25,725 bases of DNA from a virus: positions 1 through 25,725 of the IMG/VR virus record IMGVR_UViG_3300020347_000028; one strand, given 5' to 3'. The notes under the pieces were generated by a model. The model saw only the letters and a program-made list of their open reading frames with translations. It did no database searches and had not been told where the DNA came from. Shown one piece after another: positions 4,898-13,152 of the stretch; position 1 is the first letter of the stretch; each line of letters starts with the position of its first letter. A program made the position numbers and the translations under genes.

Positions 4898-6510
4898 ACG
4901 AAGAACGCTTAATAGACTATTTACATAAAGACCTCCAAACACTTAAAGGTGATAGAGGTTTATGGAATCAGGACCTACAAGATGTTGTTAGATATATACG
5001 TCCAGGCACAAGTGACTTTTTAAGAAACCTAACTCGTGGTGAATCAAGGCATTACGAGATTTATGATGGAACTGCTTTATGGGCATTAGAGCAATTTGCA
5101 TCTGGACTACATACATACAACACATCTCCTACTGATCGTTGGTTTAGTTTATCTACTAGCGACACTAATTTAATGGAGGACGAGTCTGTAAGAGAATGGT
5201 TAGAGTCTGTTAGCGATACTATATTTAGGGAACTCAGCAAACCTAATGTTGGGTTCAATCAATCAATGCACGAATGTTATTTAGACCTTGGAGCATTAGG
5301 CACGTCTATTATATACGAAGAGTTTGACATTAAACGAGATCAGTTAGTATTTAGAACAATACCACTAGCTCATTGCTATATAAGAGAAAATCATCTTGGA
5401 ATGGTTGATACTTTGTATAGAGAAATGGAAATGACTGTCAGGCAAATACTACAGAAGTTTCCTAAAATCAGAAACAATGAGAAGCTTAAAACAATGCGTC
5501 AGCATGATAAGCTTACAATATCTCATTCTGTTTTTCCATCACAGGACGAAACAGGACAGAAGTTGTCTGAGTCAAAAGAGTTTGTAAGCTTTTGGTTTTG
5601 TAAGAAGTTAGACGATGGTATAACTAAAGATGGTGGAATTTTAAGTAAAGGTGGCTTTGACGAGTTTCCTTATCATGTTCCAAGATGGACTAAATTAGCT
5701 GGTGAAGTTTACGGTAGAAGTCCAGGAAGAACAGCTTTACATGATATACGAGTAATTAATGCAGTCCAACGACAAGTGTTAATGAAAGGGGATCAACAAA
5801 TTAATCCAAGCTTAGAAATTGAAGATGATTCAATTATTGGAGATGTTGCAACAGGGAGTGGATCTATTATATGGAAAGAACCTGGTTCAGCACAAATTAG
5901 ACCTGTTGAGACTGGTGGTAGACTTGATTGGGTTGATTACACAATGTCTAGGTTAGAAAAGAAGATTAATGAAGCTTTTCACGTTGATTGGTTATTGCGT
6001 CAAAGAAAGAATGAACGTCAAACAGCATTTGAAGTAGCTGACGAAAGAGACGAGAAATTAAGAATGATGTCTCCTATGCTTGGAAGATTGCAAGTTGAGT
6101 TGTTCGGTCCATTGATACAACGGTCATATAATCTTATGGCAGAGCAAGGTAAATTTGCTGAACCTGATGTAGAATTAGGAACTTTAGAGATTAAATACAC
6201 ATCTCCAGCAGCAAAAGCACAGTTTTCAGTCAAATCTCAAAATTCAAGACGATATATAGAAGAGTTATCTTTACTAGCACAATTAGATCCTAATGTAATT
6301 GATGTTATTGATACCGATGCACTTTCACTCGCAATGGCACAGTGGTCTGACATTTCCACTAAAACCACAAGAACACCAGAAGAAATACAAGAGTTGAGAC
6401 AAGCTAAAGCAGAAAATGAAGCCAGACAAATGGCGGTAAACAATGCACCACTAGAAGCATCTGCTGTTAAAGACTTAGCTCAAGCTCGAAGTATGGAACA
6501 AAACATATGA
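4894..6510 (+). CDS. Portal / head-to-tail connector protein, 538 aa
   Basis: The product belongs to the T7 gp8-type head-tail connector family (Pfam Head-tail_con), the dodecameric ring through which DNA enters and leaves the capsid. Typical features are an N-terminal helix leading to DVVRYIRPGTSDF, ASGLHTYNTSPTDRWFSL (about 69-86, the family's 'SGL..TxPxxxWF' signature), the helical NQSMHECYLDLGALGTSIIY segment, and a C-terminal stem/crown with MLGRLQVELFGPLIQRSYNL. Length matches the family (about 535 aa in T7). Start is GTG at 4894, which overlaps the preceding TGA as GTGA. The last four bases overlap the next ATG. It would bind TerL during packaging and tail tubular protein A afterwards. 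Confidence 0.93.
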   Translation: MNEERLIDYLHKDLQTLKGDRGLWNQDLQDVVRYIRPGTSDFLRNLTRGESRHYEIYDGTALWALEQFASGLHTYNTSPTDRWFSLSTSDTNLMEDESVREWLESVSDTIFRELSKPNVGFNQSMHECYLDLGALGTSIIYEEFDIKRDQLVFRTIPLAHCYIRENHLGMVDTLYREMEMTVRQILQKFPKIRNNEKLKTMRQHDKLTISHSVFPSQDETGQKLSESKEFVSFWFCKKLDDGITKDGGILSKGGFDEFPYHVPRWTKLAGEVYGRSPGRTALHDIRVINAVQRQVLMKGDQQINPSLEIEDDSIIGDVATGSGSIIWKEPGSAQIRPVETGGRLDWVDYTMSRLEKKINEAFHVDWLLRQRKNERQTAFEVADERDEKLRMMSPMLGRLQVELFGPLIQRSYNLMAEQGKFAEPDVELGTLEIKYTSPAAKAQFSVKSQNSRRYIEELSLLAQLDPNVIDVIDTDALSLAMAQWSDISTKTTRTPEEIQELRQAKAENEARQMAVNNAPLEASAVKDLAQARSMEQNI

Positions 6511-6842
6511 GCAAAGAAATAGAAGACAAAGTACAAAAGATTAGAGAGATAGAGTTACAGAAGAAATCATTTAAAAAAATATTCCGAGGTAGGAACGGAA
6601 AACTAGCAATGACTATGTTAGAAAGTTTGTGTTATTACAATACTTCTACATACGTAAAAGGAGATCCACAAGGCACTGCTTTAAATGAAGGTGTTCGGAA
6701 TACGTTGCTTAAAATAAAGGATTTTATATCTACACCAGACAGTGAGTTTGAGCGTAGATCCGAAGCAAAAATCAAAACATTAAGACATGAGCGAAGAACA
6801 AACGATGGAATCAGCAGTAGCTACACAGTCTTCACCGACTGA
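6507..6842 (+). CDS. Small protein resembling the Bbp19-like phage family, 111 aa
   Basis: The 111-aa basic protein has a central region, about residues 27-75 (RGRNGKLAMTMLESLCYY to EGVRNTLLKIKDFI), with the pattern 'GxxxLxxL ... DPxxTAxxEGxRxxLLxI' that I associate with the Bbp19-like phage family found between portal and scaffold/capsid genes. No enzymatic role is established for that family. The start overlaps the portal stop (ATGA). Its last 56 nt overlap the scaffold gene in another frame; the C-terminal tail there (ERRTNDGISSSYTVFTD) looks unconstrained, so the overlap may be a relaxed extension. It is presumably co-translated with the portal. Confidence 0.7.
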   Translation: MSKEIEDKVQKIREIELQKKSFKKIFRGRNGKLAMTMLESLCYYNTSTYVKGDPQGTALNEGVRNTLLKIKDFISTPDSEFERRSEAKIKTLRHERRTNDGISSSYTVFTD

Positions 6843-7671
6843 TACAGTAGCTGAAACAACAACAGAACAACCGCAAACTAATCTACTGAACGAGGGTGCA
6901 ACAATTGCATCTGCTGAAAAAGATTGGTTAAACGATATAAGCGAAGAGTTTAGATCAACTCCTTCTATTAGTAATGCTAAAAACATTAATGATATTGCTA
7001 AACAAGTTGTAAACTTAGAGAAAGTATTAGGTAAACCTAAAGTTTCTTTACCACAGGACAACTGGCAAGATTCAGATTGGAATGAGTTTTACAATAAAAC
7101 AGGAAGACCTGAAACAATAGATGGTTATGATCTAAGTTATAATTCTGAGCATATTAAATTTGAGGATAGTGATAAAAACAAACTTGCAGAATCGTTTCAT
7201 AAAGCTGGACTCAGCCAACAACAAGCAAGTGCAGTTTTTACGAGTATTGCTGAGAGGGAAGCAAACTTATCTCAAAGTGTCGAAGAGAAATTCATCGCTA
7301 ACGAAACAAACGCTAGAGAAGTGTTACAAAAAGAATGGGGTGATGATTTCGAGACTAATTTAAAACTTAGTAATGCAGCTTTAAACAAGTTGTTACCTAA
7401 TGATGTTGCAGAACAAGTGCAAGAAAGATACGGAAACGATCCAAATCTAATTCAATTGTTAGCGAATGCAGGTAAATCATTAATGGACGATACAGAGTTT
7501 AAGGGAACGCTACAATCTAGCTCATGGACAAGTCCAGTTGCTGCTAAGTCAGAATTAGATCAGTTAAGGTCTGATCCAGTTTTTACATCACAATTAACAA
7601 ATAAAACAGATCCAGGTCATAAATTTGCTTTAGAAAAATGGACTGAGTTACATAGAGTTGCAGCTAGTTAA
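6787..7671 (+). CDS. Capsid scaffold (assembly) protein, 294 aa
   Basis: Position directly before the capsid gene, acidic composition, and an architecture of disordered Glu/Thr/Gln-rich N-terminus followed by helices fit a T7 gp9-type scaffold, which templates procapsid assembly and is lost before maturation. The conserved signature is LPQDNWQDSDWNEFYNKTGR then PETIDGYDLS (about residues 89-119), matching the 'xP...W..F....GrPe..dgYdl' motif of podoviral scaffolds. The C-terminal end (VFTSQLTNKTDPGHKFALEK) is typical of the capsid-binding tail. The start overlaps the 111-aa gene by 56 nt and has no clear Shine-Dalgarno sequence; an ATG six codons later is an alternative. A terminator follows at 7696. 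Confidence 0.88.
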   Translation: MSEEQTMESAVATQSSPTDTVAETTTEQPQTNLLNEGATIASAEKDWLNDISEEFRSTPSISNAKNINDIAKQVVNLEKVLGKPKVSLPQDNWQDSDWNEFYNKTGRPETIDGYDLSYNSEHIKFEDSDKNKLAESFHKAGLSQQQASAVFTSIAEREANLSQSVEEKFIANETNAREVLQKEWGDDFETNLKLSNAALNKLLPNDVAEQVQERYGNDPNLIQLLANAGKSLMDDTEFKGTLQSSSWTSPVAAKSELDQLRSDPVFTSQLTNKTDPGHKFALEKWTELHRVAAS

Positions 7672-7695
7672 TTGTCTAAATAAATTATAATCCAT

Positions 7696-7727
7696 AAGCC
7701 TTGTCATTAATTTGATGAGGCTTTTTT
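7696..7727 (+). terminator. Rho-independent terminator between scaffold and capsid
   Basis: AAGCCTTGTCA (7696-7706) pairs with TGATGAGGCTT (7713-7723) as an 11-bp stem with two G-T pairs and a 6-nt loop, followed by TTTTTT. It lies 24 nt after the scaffold stop and one base before the late motif at 7729, so it separates the head operon from a fresh capsid transcript. Confidence 0.85.
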
Positions 7728-7728
7728 A

Positions 7729-7760
7729 TTGACAGATATATAGTTATGAATAAATGTTAA
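7729..7760 (+). promoter_or_regulatory. Late promoter-like motif, copy 2 (capsid)
   Basis: TTGA (7729-7732), 16 nt, AATAAATGTTAA (7749-7760): one base different from the right block at 4356 and 20645. It begins one base after the T-run of the terminator and 156 nt before the capsid ATG. This placement equals that of the T7 capsid promoter phi10. Confidence 0.65.
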
Positions 7761-7818
7761 TTTAAGTTTGTCCTCACTATGTGAAGGCTCATTGTCAGAT
7801 TGTCCTGTTTTTGGGGTA

Positions 7819-7845
7819 GCTATCTTAGAGTTAATCGAGGATAGC
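7819..7845 (+). promoter_or_regulatory. Hairpin in the capsid mRNA leader
   Basis: GCTATCTT (7819-7826) pairs with AGGATAGC (7838-7845), 8 bp with one G-T pair and an 11-nt loop, within the roughly 125-nt leader between the late motif and the capsid ATG. A weaker fold lies upstream (CCTCAC, 7772-7777, against GTGAAGG). Such leader stems can stabilise abundant phage mRNAs or serve as RNA-processing sites. The leader ends ACAGGATATAAA-ATG. Confidence 0.5.
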
Positions 7846-7884
7846 AGACATCAAACCAATTTTAATTTTAAAACAGGATATAAA

Positions 7885-8778
7885 ATGTCAAATCAAGTGA
7901 CTACAGCTTTTGCACAGCAATACAGTGCAAACGTAGACCTAATATTCCAACAAGAAGGATCAAGATTGCGTTCTTACGTTACTGAAGATCCAATGGGTGC
8001 GGAATACAAATACTTTGATCGTGTAGGTGCGGTTAATGCGAAACTAAAAGGATCACGTCATGGTGATGTGCAATATAGCGACACACCACAGAGCAGGCGT
8101 AGAGTTTCTTTCGAAGACTTCTACTCAGCAGACATGATTGATAAAGAAGATAAACTCAGAATGATTATTGATCCTACTTCTGAGTATGTAACTACTGCTG
8201 TATATGCTTTAGGTAGACAAATGGATGAAATCATCCTAGATGCTGCTTTAGGCACTGCTTACACTGGTAAAACTGGAAGCACATCTGTTTCTTTTCCAGC
8301 ATCACAACAAATTGCAGTAAATTTTGTTGAATCTGGTGGGGCAACGGACAGTAATCTTACAATCGGAAAGCTTAGACAAGCTATCTTAAAACTTCGTCAA
8401 GCTGAAGCTATTAAAGATGGTGAGACTCCAGTTTGTATTATTAATGCTGCTGCTGAAAATTCATTACTGAGAACTACTGAAGTTACCAGTGCTGATTTTA
8501 ACACAGTTAAAGCTTTAGTTAATGGCGAAATCAATACTTTTATGGGTCTTGAATTTTGCAGAACTGAGTTAGTTCGCAAGGATGCAAGCGGAAACAGTCG
8601 AGTTGTAGTAATGCCAAAGAGTGCTATTAAAATGGCAGTTGCTTCTGACATCTCTGCAAAGGTTGATCCAATTCCTCATAAATTCCACAACTTCCAGATT
8701 TTGGCAGAAATGTCTGCTGGTGCAGTGCGTATGTATGAGGAAAAGGTTGTAGAAATTAAATGTGATCCAACTAAATAA
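7885..8778 (+). CDS. Major capsid protein, 297 aa
   Basis: The product matches the podoviral major capsid type starting MSNQVTTAFAQQYSANVDLI, followed by a run containing DTPQSRRRVSFEDFYSADMI and DKEDKLRMIIDPTSEYV (about residues 70-107), all typical of this HK97-fold group. It forms the icosahedral shell. The ATG at 7885 is chosen because the family begins with MSNQV and AGGATATAAA precedes it; the frame upstream is open to 7768 but runs through the structured leader. Length (about 300 aa) is normal for the group. The gene has its own late motif and terminator context, as expected for the most expressed gene. Confidence 0.92.
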   Translation: MSNQVTTAFAQQYSANVDLIFQQEGSRLRSYVTEDPMGAEYKYFDRVGAVNAKLKGSRHGDVQYSDTPQSRRRVSFEDFYSADMIDKEDKLRMIIDPTSEYVTTAVYALGRQMDEIILDAALGTAYTGKTGSTSVSFPASQQIAVNFVESGGATDSNLTIGKLRQAILKLRQAEAIKDGETPVCIINAAAENSLLRTTEVTSADFNTVKALVNGEINTFMGLEFCRTELVRKDASGNSRVVVMPKSAIKMAVASDISAKVDPIPHKFHNFQILAEMSAGAVRMYEEKVVEIKCDPTK

Positions 8779-8791
8779 GGAGATATAAAAA

Positions 8792-9334
8792 ATGGCTACT
8801 ACAAAAGGTGCAATCGTAACTCTTTTAGACGCAGAACCAAGAGAGCGTTTAGAGCGAGGAACTATTAATGCTAAATCACGTATTTTTCGTGATACAGCAG
8901 CAGTCGCAGATGGTGATTTTGATGCAGATGGAGATGTGGTTTATTTGGCTGAAGTGCCAAGTAATTCTAAAATCGTATCTATCAAAATTGCTAATGATGA
9001 CTTAGATGGAGGCACAGACAGTGTTGTTAATGTTGGATTGTATAATGCAAAACAAACATTCACTACTTCTGGTGCTGTAACATACTCTGCTGATGCAGTA
9101 ATTGACGAAGACGCTTATGCGACATTAGTAACAGGTTTCCAATCTGCTACTGGTTTTACGGATTATGCGTTTGAAGCAAGAGATATTAACAAAGTAAGCA
9201 ATTACGTTTGGGAAGATGCAGGTCTACCAGAAGATCCAGCAACTAACTTGCGTATTGCAATTACACAAACAGCTACAGTATCAAGTGATTCTGCTGGCGA
9301 TGTTTCAATTATTGTTGAGTATACAGAAGAATAA
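8792..9334 (+). CDS. Capsid-associated / head decoration-type protein, 180 aa
   Basis: This 180-aa acidic, beta-rich protein follows the capsid gene after 13 nt with a near-ideal ribosome binding site (AAGGAGATATAAAA-ATG), implying high expression. It starts MATTKGAIVTLLDAEPRERL and contains a DFDADGDVVYLAEVPSNSKI stretch. Proteins of this kind lie directly downstream of the capsid gene in many marine podoviruses and are usually annotated as hypothetical structural proteins; a decoration or head-stabilising role is inferred from position and expression signals. No enzymatic motif is present. It shares the capsid transcript and is followed by the terminator at 9364. Confidence 0.7.
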   Translation: MATTKGAIVTLLDAEPRERLERGTINAKSRIFRDTAAVADGDFDADGDVVYLAEVPSNSKIVSIKIANDDLDGGTDSVVNVGLYNAKQTFTTSGAVTYSADAVIDEDAYATLVTGFQSATGFTDYAFEARDINKVSNYVWEDAGLPEDPATNLRIAITQTATVSSDSAGDVSIIVEYTEE

Positions 9335-9363
9335 TTTCTTTCGAGAAAGCTCATATTAATGTT

Positions 9364-9401
9364 AAAGGGGGAGAGATTAAATTTGTCTCTTCCCTTTTTT
9401 T
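9364..9401 (+). terminator. Rho-independent terminator after the capsid operon
   Basis: AAAGGGGGAGAGA (9364-9376) pairs with TCTCTTCCCTTT (9386-9397), 12 bp with one bulged G and a 9-nt loop, and the 3' arm runs into seven Ts (9395-9401). It lies 29 nt after the decoration-gene stop and before tail tubular protein A, the same place as the T7 terminator Tphi, so tail genes would be read by partial readthrough. Confidence 0.88.
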
Positions 9402-9416
9402 ATGTAGGTTTAAATT

Positions 9417-10022
9417 ATGGCAAGCAAGACAAGTATTGCAAACGGAGCGTTAGTTAAATTAGGTCAAGACCTGATAACTAGCATTACTGACACAAACAAT
9501 AAGGCTGCTCGTATATGTAATGAGCGTATAAATAATTGTAAAGAGATAGTCTTAAACACGAGCTACTTTCATGGCTCCATTAAAAGAACTAAATTAGCTG
9601 CATTAACAACAGTTCCAGCTTTTAAATTTAGCAACGAATTTCAGTTACCAACAGATTGTCTAAAATTGGTAACAGTAGATCCAGAAAACAAAGACACTTT
9701 TTATAGCTTAGAAGGTGGTAAGATTTTGTTTGATGGAACAGAGTTAGAGATAATATATGTTTCTAACATAGAAGATTTTAATTTATTAGACCCATTGGTC
9801 AACGAAGCTATCTCAGCTTGTTTAGCTTACGACATTGCTTATTTAATTACTAATGACAATCAAACGTCAGAAAGGATGCAACTGTTGTATGAAAGAACAA
9901 TGCAAAAAGCTATTTCTGCCAATAACAGACAAAGACGCAGACAAGGTTTCGAGGCAACAGACTTTTTAAATGCTAGATTAATTGGTGGTTACGCAACTAC
10001 TTATCCTAAACCTACAACATGA
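9417..10022 (+). CDS. Tail tubular protein A (T7 gp11-like adaptor), 201 aa
   Basis: The N-terminus MASKTSIANGALVKLGQDLI, then INNCKEIVLNTSYFHGSIKR, is the standard opening of gp11-type tail tubular proteins ('iaNaALvkLGq..I.sl.D....A......y...rd.vL....W..a..R'). Other family features are FQLPTDCLKLVTV and the helical ACLAYDIAYLITND segment. Twelve copies form the adaptor ring between portal and nozzle. Length matches the family (196 aa in T7). It lies 15 nt after the T-run of the terminator and its stop overlaps the next ATG. No strong promoter is visible just upstream. Confidence 0.9.
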   Translation: MASKTSIANGALVKLGQDLITSITDTNNKAARICNERINNCKEIVLNTSYFHGSIKRTKLAALTTVPAFKFSNEFQLPTDCLKLVTVDPENKDTFYSLEGGKILFDGTELEIIYVSNIEDFNLLDPLVNEAISACLAYDIAYLITNDNQTSERMQLLYERTMQKAISANNRQRRRQGFEATDFLNARLIGGYATTYPKPTT

Positions 10023-12451
10023 GAATAAAAGTTACTAAAAACTCTTTCTCAAGTGGAGAAATTAGTCCATTACTAAGAGGTAGGACTGATATACAACAGT
10101 ATGCAGATGGTGTTGAAGAAATGAATAATTTTCTTATACGTCAACAAGGAGGCATTAGTAAACGTCCAGGAACTAAGTTTATCGGTGAGATTGTAGATCA
10201 ACTTAAAAAAGTAAGGTTGCAAAAGTTTGTATATAATAATGAGCAATCTTACACATTAGAATTTTCTCCACTAAAAATCAGAGTATTAAAGAATGAAGGA
10301 TTTGTTACAGATAATGATGTCGCTATTACAGGGGCAACACAGGCAAGCGTTGTGGTTGTTACGAGTAATGCTCATGGTTTTGTTAATGGTGATGTTCTTA
10401 CTATTAGTAATGTTGTCGGAATGTCTCAGCTAAATAATAAAGACTATAAAGTAAGCAACAAAACAACAAATACATTTGAACTAACTGATATGCTTGGGAA
10501 TAACATAAATTCCACAGCATTTTCAGCATATACATCTGGTGGTGTAGCAAATAAACATATAATTATTGATACACCATACACAGAGGACGATTTAGAAGGA
10601 TTAAGTTTTGCACAGTCTAACGATGTTTTATTTATTGCTAGTGAATCACATCAACCTAGAAAAGTTAGCAGAACTAACAATATTTCTTGGACTATCGAAG
10701 AAGTAGCAAACTTAGATGGTCCTTATCAAGCTGAGAATTTAACTGATGCAACATTAAACCCATCAGGAACAACTGGAGTTATAAACGTAGTTGCTTCTGT
10801 TAGTTTGTTTTCATCTACAGATGTTGGCAGAGTAATAAGAATAGCACATGATGGATCTTCTCCATTGGCTGGGTATGGGTATATTAAAACATTCACAGAT
10901 GCTAGTAATATAAGCGTATCTTTATCTAGTAATTTAGGTTCTAGTTCAGCAACAGAGTTATGGAGACTTGGTGCATGGTCAGAATCTACAGGTTACTCTG
11001 GAACAGTTACGTTTCATCAAAATAGGTTATGGTTTGGTGGAACATCGACAGAACCAAATACTTTTTGGGCAAGTAAAACAGATGATTACGAAAACTTTGA
11101 ACCGAATAATCCAAGTGATGCAGTTGTATCAGATGATAATGGTTTAAGGTTTCAGATTGCTAGTGAAGAAACAAATTCTATTCAGTGGATGCGATCAGCA
11201 CAGCAATTCTTCATTGGAACTAAGGGTGGTCAGTATGCAATTAGATCATCAGGAGCTAGTATTACACCTAGCGATATTAACGTAATCAGGCAGAACGGTT
11301 ATGGCTCCAGTATTGTCGAACCACATCTAATTAGTAACTCATTAATTTACACAGATAGGACAACACGTAAAATAATGGAGATGGGTTACAATTATGACAA
11401 TGATGTTTATGATTCTAAAGAAATATCAGTAATTGCAAATCATATTCTTAGACAAGGAGTTAGGGCAATATATACATCTTACAGACAAGCACCAGATAAT
11501 ATTATTTGGTATGTTTTGGAATCTGGCAGATTAGTAGGCATGACGTATTTGAAGGAACAGAATATTATTGCATTTCACAACCATGATATTGGTGGAACTT
11601 ATGAGTCTGAAACTGTAAATTCTGGATATGTCATTGAAGGTGAGACATATAGGATTAAATCAATAGCTGGTAGTGCAGATTTTACTACAATTGGAGCTAG
11701 TAGCAATACAGTAGGAAACACTTTTGTGGCTACAGATATTAGTCCTACCTGGGGTAGTGGGTCACTAGCTAAAGTTACCATTGCACAAGTCAAAGCAATT
11801 ACAACTATTCCATCGGCACTAGAACAGACAGATATTACATACCTAGTAGTCAAAAGAACGATTAACGGACAAACAAGACAATACATTGAGTATTTAGAGG
11901 ATGACGATTGGGCTAATCACGATCAAGACAAAGACAATCTGTTTTTTGTAGATTGCGGATTAGATTATAGCGGTGGTGCAATATCTACTGTATCAGGTCT
12001 AAGTCATTTGGAAGGTGAAACAGTTTCTATAGTTGCAAACAATGGGTCACATCCAGACCGAGTTGTAATAAATGGTGCTGTTACATTACAAGCACCTGCA
12101 ACTAAGATTAAAATAGGGTATAACTATGCTGCTAGTTGCAAAACATTACCTGTTGATGTGCAAGGAGATATTGGATCTTCTCAAGGATCTACAAAGAGAA
12201 TTAGTAAAATAATTGCAAGGTTCTGGAATAGTTTAGGTTTACAAGTTGGGCAATCATTAGATAAATTAGACGATATTGTTTTTAGATCGTCATTAGATAG
12301 GATGGATATATCCCCACCATTATACACAGGAGATAAAAACATATTATTAAACATGGACTATAACTCAGAAGCTGGTTTTTACCTAAGACAGGATAAACCG
12401 TTCCCTTGTAATGTTTTATTTATAACAACTGAAGTAAGGAGTAATTTATAA
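10019..12451 (+). CDS. Tail tubular protein B (T7 gp12-like nozzle), 810 aa
   Basis: The opening MRIKVTKNSFSSGEISPLLR, then GRTDIQQYADGVEEMNNFLI and RQQGGISKRPGTKFI, is diagnostic for the nozzle protein (gp12, about 790 aa in T7), a hexamer forming the distal tail tube and carrying fibre contacts. Two recognisable insertions are present: an FCCH-like beta domain at about residues 105-180 (VVTSNAHGFVNGDVLTISNV ... NTFELTD), and a small beta domain at about 535-583 (EGETYRIKSIAGSADFTTIG, then ASSNTVGNTFVATDISPTWG) of the 'YxIxxxGxxDFTxIGAxxNxVGxxFxAT' type common in phage tail proteins. ATGA overlap with the preceding gene and a one-base overlap with the next indicate coupling. Confidence 0.92.
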   Translation: MRIKVTKNSFSSGEISPLLRGRTDIQQYADGVEEMNNFLIRQQGGISKRPGTKFIGEIVDQLKKVRLQKFVYNNEQSYTLEFSPLKIRVLKNEGFVTDNDVAITGATQASVVVVTSNAHGFVNGDVLTISNVVGMSQLNNKDYKVSNKTTNTFELTDMLGNNINSTAFSAYTSGGVANKHIIIDTPYTEDDLEGLSFAQSNDVLFIASESHQPRKVSRTNNISWTIEEVANLDGPYQAENLTDATLNPSGTTGVINVVASVSLFSSTDVGRVIRIAHDGSSPLAGYGYIKTFTDASNISVSLSSNLGSSSATELWRLGAWSESTGYSGTVTFHQNRLWFGGTSTEPNTFWASKTDDYENFEPNNPSDAVVSDDNGLRFQIASEETNSIQWMRSAQQFFIGTKGGQYAIRSSGASITPSDINVIRQNGYGSSIVEPHLISNSLIYTDRTTRKIMEMGYNYDNDVYDSKEISVIANHILRQGVRAIYTSYRQAPDNIIWYVLESGRLVGMTYLKEQNIIAFHNHDIGGTYESETVNSGYVIEGETYRIKSIAGSADFTTIGASSNTVGNTFVATDISPTWGSGSLAKVTIAQVKAITTIPSALEQTDITYLVVKRTINGQTRQYIEYLEDDDWANHDQDKDNLFFVDCGLDYSGGAISTVSGLSHLEGETVSIVANNGSHPDRVVINGAVTLQAPATKIKIGYNYAASCKTLPVDVQGDIGSSQGSTKRISKIIARFWNSLGLQVGQSLDKLDDIVFRSSLDRMDISPPLYTGDKNILLNMDYNSEAGFYLRQDKPFPCNVLFITTEVRSNL

Positions 12452-13152
12452 TGAAATCTATCACATACTACATTAATAAATATTTAATACATCAAGAACA
12501 TTTAAGGTTTAGTATCTTAAAATCTATTAAAGATTATTTTACAGGTTCTGAAAGTGCTAAAGCTGCTGCAAAAGCAGGGGATGAAAAAGCTGCTAGACTT
12601 ACATGGAATGCAGAAGAAGTTGAGAGAGCACAAGATATTAATGATAAGGCATATATCTATAATATAAATTCACAAAAAATAACATCTGAATTTAATGATA
12701 AAAGCCGAAAAAAACAAATAGCTTTTCAAAATTGGGCTACTAAGCATAACGACACAATAACACTAAGGTCAGGAATGAGGCAGAGAGGTTCGCAAAGAGT
12801 AGCTATGTCTTCAAGCGGAGTTGCTTCTGGAGGATCTATGACAGATGTTATGCGATATTCTGAAATTGAATATAATTTAAATAGGCAAGCAGAATTGTAT
12901 AGGGGTTTATATGAAGTAGATAGATTGTTTGATATAGCATCAATAAAAAAATATGAAGAAGATAATAAAGCTTGGAACTTAAATTTTGCTAGAAGTGAAG
13001 CTAAAAGAAATTCTGCTTTAGAGGCTAAAGATTTAAGGTGGCAAGCAAAAATAGCACATATGGGTGGACAGGCAGGTGCTCAAGCAGCTAAAACGCAAGG
13101 ATTTGCAAACACACTTAACACTGTTATGAGAGCAGCGGAGATGTTTGCATGA
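12451..13152 (+). CDS. Internal virion protein, T7 gp14-like, 233 aa
   Basis: This gene occupies the T7 gp14 position, after the nozzle and before two large internal proteins. The protein is mostly helical, with an Ala/Lys-rich segment (ESAKAAAKAGDEKAARLTWN), the signature LRSGMRQRGSQRVAMSSSGV, then ASGGSMTDVMRYSE (about residues 108-141), and a C-terminal Ala/Gly/Gln-rich region. The motif 'G..rva.a.sGv...GS..dvl' is typical of gp14-like proteins, which are ejected and form a channel in the outer membrane. Start ATG overlaps the nozzle stop (TAATG) and is preceded by AAGGAG at a suitable distance, so the somewhat long N-terminus is probably genuine. The last four bases overlap the next gene. 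Confidence 0.8.
   Translation: MKSITYYINKYLIHQEHLRFSILKSIKDYFTGSESAKAAAKAGDEKAARLTWNAEEVERAQDINDKAYIYNINSQKITSEFNDKSRKKQIAFQNWATKHNDTITLRSGMRQRGSQRVAMSSSGVASGGSMTDVMRYSEIEYNLNRQAELYRGLYEVDRLFDIASIKKYEEDNKAWNLNFARSEAKRNSALEAKDLRWQAKIAHMGGQAGAQAAKTQGFANTLNTVMRAAEMFA

Noticed and set aside
7768-7884. Upstream extension of the capsid frame to 7768
   Set aside because: It runs through the structured leader, lacks similarity to capsid N-termini, and the family starts at MSNQV (7885) with its own ribosome binding site.
9354-9365. TATTAATGTTAA before the gp11-like gene
   Set aside because: Four of six positions in the variable half match but no TTGA block is present; it overlaps the terminator stem.
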